The position numbers were made by a program, and so were the translations under genes. A model generated the notes under the pieces. The model searched no databases. It saw only the letters and a list, made by a program, of their open reading frames with translations, and was not told where the DNA came from. This document shows positions 13,629 to 14,006 of a stretch of DNA of 14,006 bases, piece by piece; the first letter of the stretch is position 1; each line of letters begins with the position of its first letter. Origin of the DNA: Erysipelotrichaceae bacterium (lineage in GTDB: Bacteria > Bacillota_I > Bacilli_A > Erysipelotrichales > Erysipelotrichaceae); assembly GCA_016302195.1 (NCBI GenBank), contig JAEDOA010000029.1:1-14006 (forward strand), written 5' to 3'.

Positions 13629-13955
13629 ATGACATTATTTACACTGAAACAGATATGTGAAAATTGCAATGTTAAAAGGAGGGCAGTTCAAGGTTATGAG
13701 AAACTGGGACTGGTTAGTGCGATAGGCAAGAATAAGTATGGTCACTTGCTTTATGATAGTCAATGCAAAGATAAAATAATACAAATAAAACAATATCAGG
13801 ATATTGGCTTTTCTCTAAAGGAAATCAAAAGCTTATTGTCCTGTTCAATCCAGCAACGAAATTCGCTTATTAATACTCAAATTGAAAAAATGTCAAAACA
13901 GATAGATTATTTAAATAAGGTTATTGAAATAATAAAAGAAGAGAACAAATTGTAG
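13629..13955 (+). CDS. Small MerR-family transcriptional regulator
   Basis: A 108-residue DNA-binding protein. The MerR-type winged helix-turn-helix occupies about residues 3-70, with the typical sequence RRAVQGYEKLGLV and wing KYGHLLYD followed by IGFSLKEIKSLL. A coiled-coil dimerisation helix (about 75-106) ends the protein. There is no C-terminal effector domain. Cysteines at 10, 13, 46 and 72 exist, but not in the MerR/CueR metal-loop arrangement at the end of the coiled coil, so metal sensing is unproven. AAGGAG lies 9 bases before the ATG. It is divergent from the CDF exporter, making that gene a plausible target alongside itself. Confidence 0.85.
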   Translation: MTLFTLKQICENCNVKRRAVQGYEKLGLVSAIGKNKYGHLLYDSQCKDKIIQIKQYQDIGFSLKEIKSLLSCSIQQRNSLINTQIEKMSKQIDYLNKVIEIIKEENKL

Positions 13956-13975
13956 GCTTTGTTCTCTTTGTTTTT
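13939..13975 (+). terminator. Terminator of the MerR-type gene
   Basis: AAGAGAACAAA pairs with TTTGTTCTCTT (11 bp) around an 8-base loop, followed by TGTTTTT. The left arm is the last codons of the gene and the stop codon TAG (13953-13955) sits in the loop. Confidence 0.88.
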
Positions 13976-13980
13976 AGTAA

Positions 13981-13989
13981 TGGTATAAT
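13981..13989 (+). promoter_or_regulatory. Extended -10 promoter for the next gene, off the window edge
   Basis: TGGTATAAT is a perfect extended -10, directly after the MerR-type terminator. AGAGGT at the very end of the window (14001-14006) could be the ribosome site of a plus-strand gene starting beyond the edge. The ATG at 13995 has no ribosome site and is probably not a start. Confidence 0.6.
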
Positions 13990-14006
13990 ATAATATGAAT
14001 AGAGGT

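Noticed and set aside
1..14006. Mollicutes-type code with UGA as tryptophan
   Set aside because: The RluA-type gene and deoD end at TGA at the expected lengths, and the only tRNA-Trp here has a CCA anticodon.

Overview
The window is 14 kb of AT-rich, gene-dense chromosome from a low-GC Gram-positive bacterium. Consensus sigma-A promoters, AGGAGG-type ribosome sites, cell-wall genes (murD, murI) and the protein families present all fit Firmicutes; an Erysipelotrichia/Coprobacillaceae-like host is my best guess, from general character rather than a marker gene. Two genes (the RluA-type synthase and deoD) end in TGA, so the standard bacterial code applies and not the Mollicutes code. I see no insertion sequence, phage gene or CRISPR array, and no gene-free stretch above 300 bases.

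Layout, left to right. A tRNA-Trp(CCA) on the minus strand (2-75) is followed by a plus-strand MazG-like nucleotide pyrophosphohydrolase (150-476). This gene meets tail-to-tail a minus-strand pair: a condensation-fold acyltransferase (1168-2448) and a zinc-ribbon membrane protein (473-1159). A minus-strand TIM-barrel sugar isomerase/epimerase-like gene (2579-3376) is divergent from a very large MacB-like ABC transporter fusion (3500-6691). The transporter converges on a minus-strand block for peptidoglycan precursors and rRNA modification: RluA-family pseudouridine synthase, murD and murI (9776 down to 6712), with a strong internal promoter before murD. Divergent from this block, a tightly packed plus-strand operon (9850-12286) carries rsmD, a HAD phosphatase, deoD and a GNAT acetyltransferase, with overlaps of 8 and 4 bases and one gap of 1 base. 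It runs head-on into a minus-strand cation diffusion facilitator (12283-13446). That gene shares a 182-base regulatory region with a small MerR-type regulator (13629-13955). The window ends with a promoter for a gene beyond the edge.

Most genes are housekeeping or household metabolism: wall precursor synthesis, ribosome modification, nucleotide clean-up and salvage, and metal export. No defence or exotic system is evident. The more unusual signals are architectural. Two convergent gene pairs overlap by four bases at their stop codons. At one of these, each transcript appears to end at a hairpin buried in the other gene's coding sequence. Several promoters lie so close to the start codon that leaders of about 0-15 bases are predicted. 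The MerR/CDF intergenic region is rich in dyads. In the protein sequences, the DeoD enzyme seems to lack the family's catalytic arginine, and the CDF has an Asn-Asp-Asp-Asp metal site of the manganese-exporter kind.
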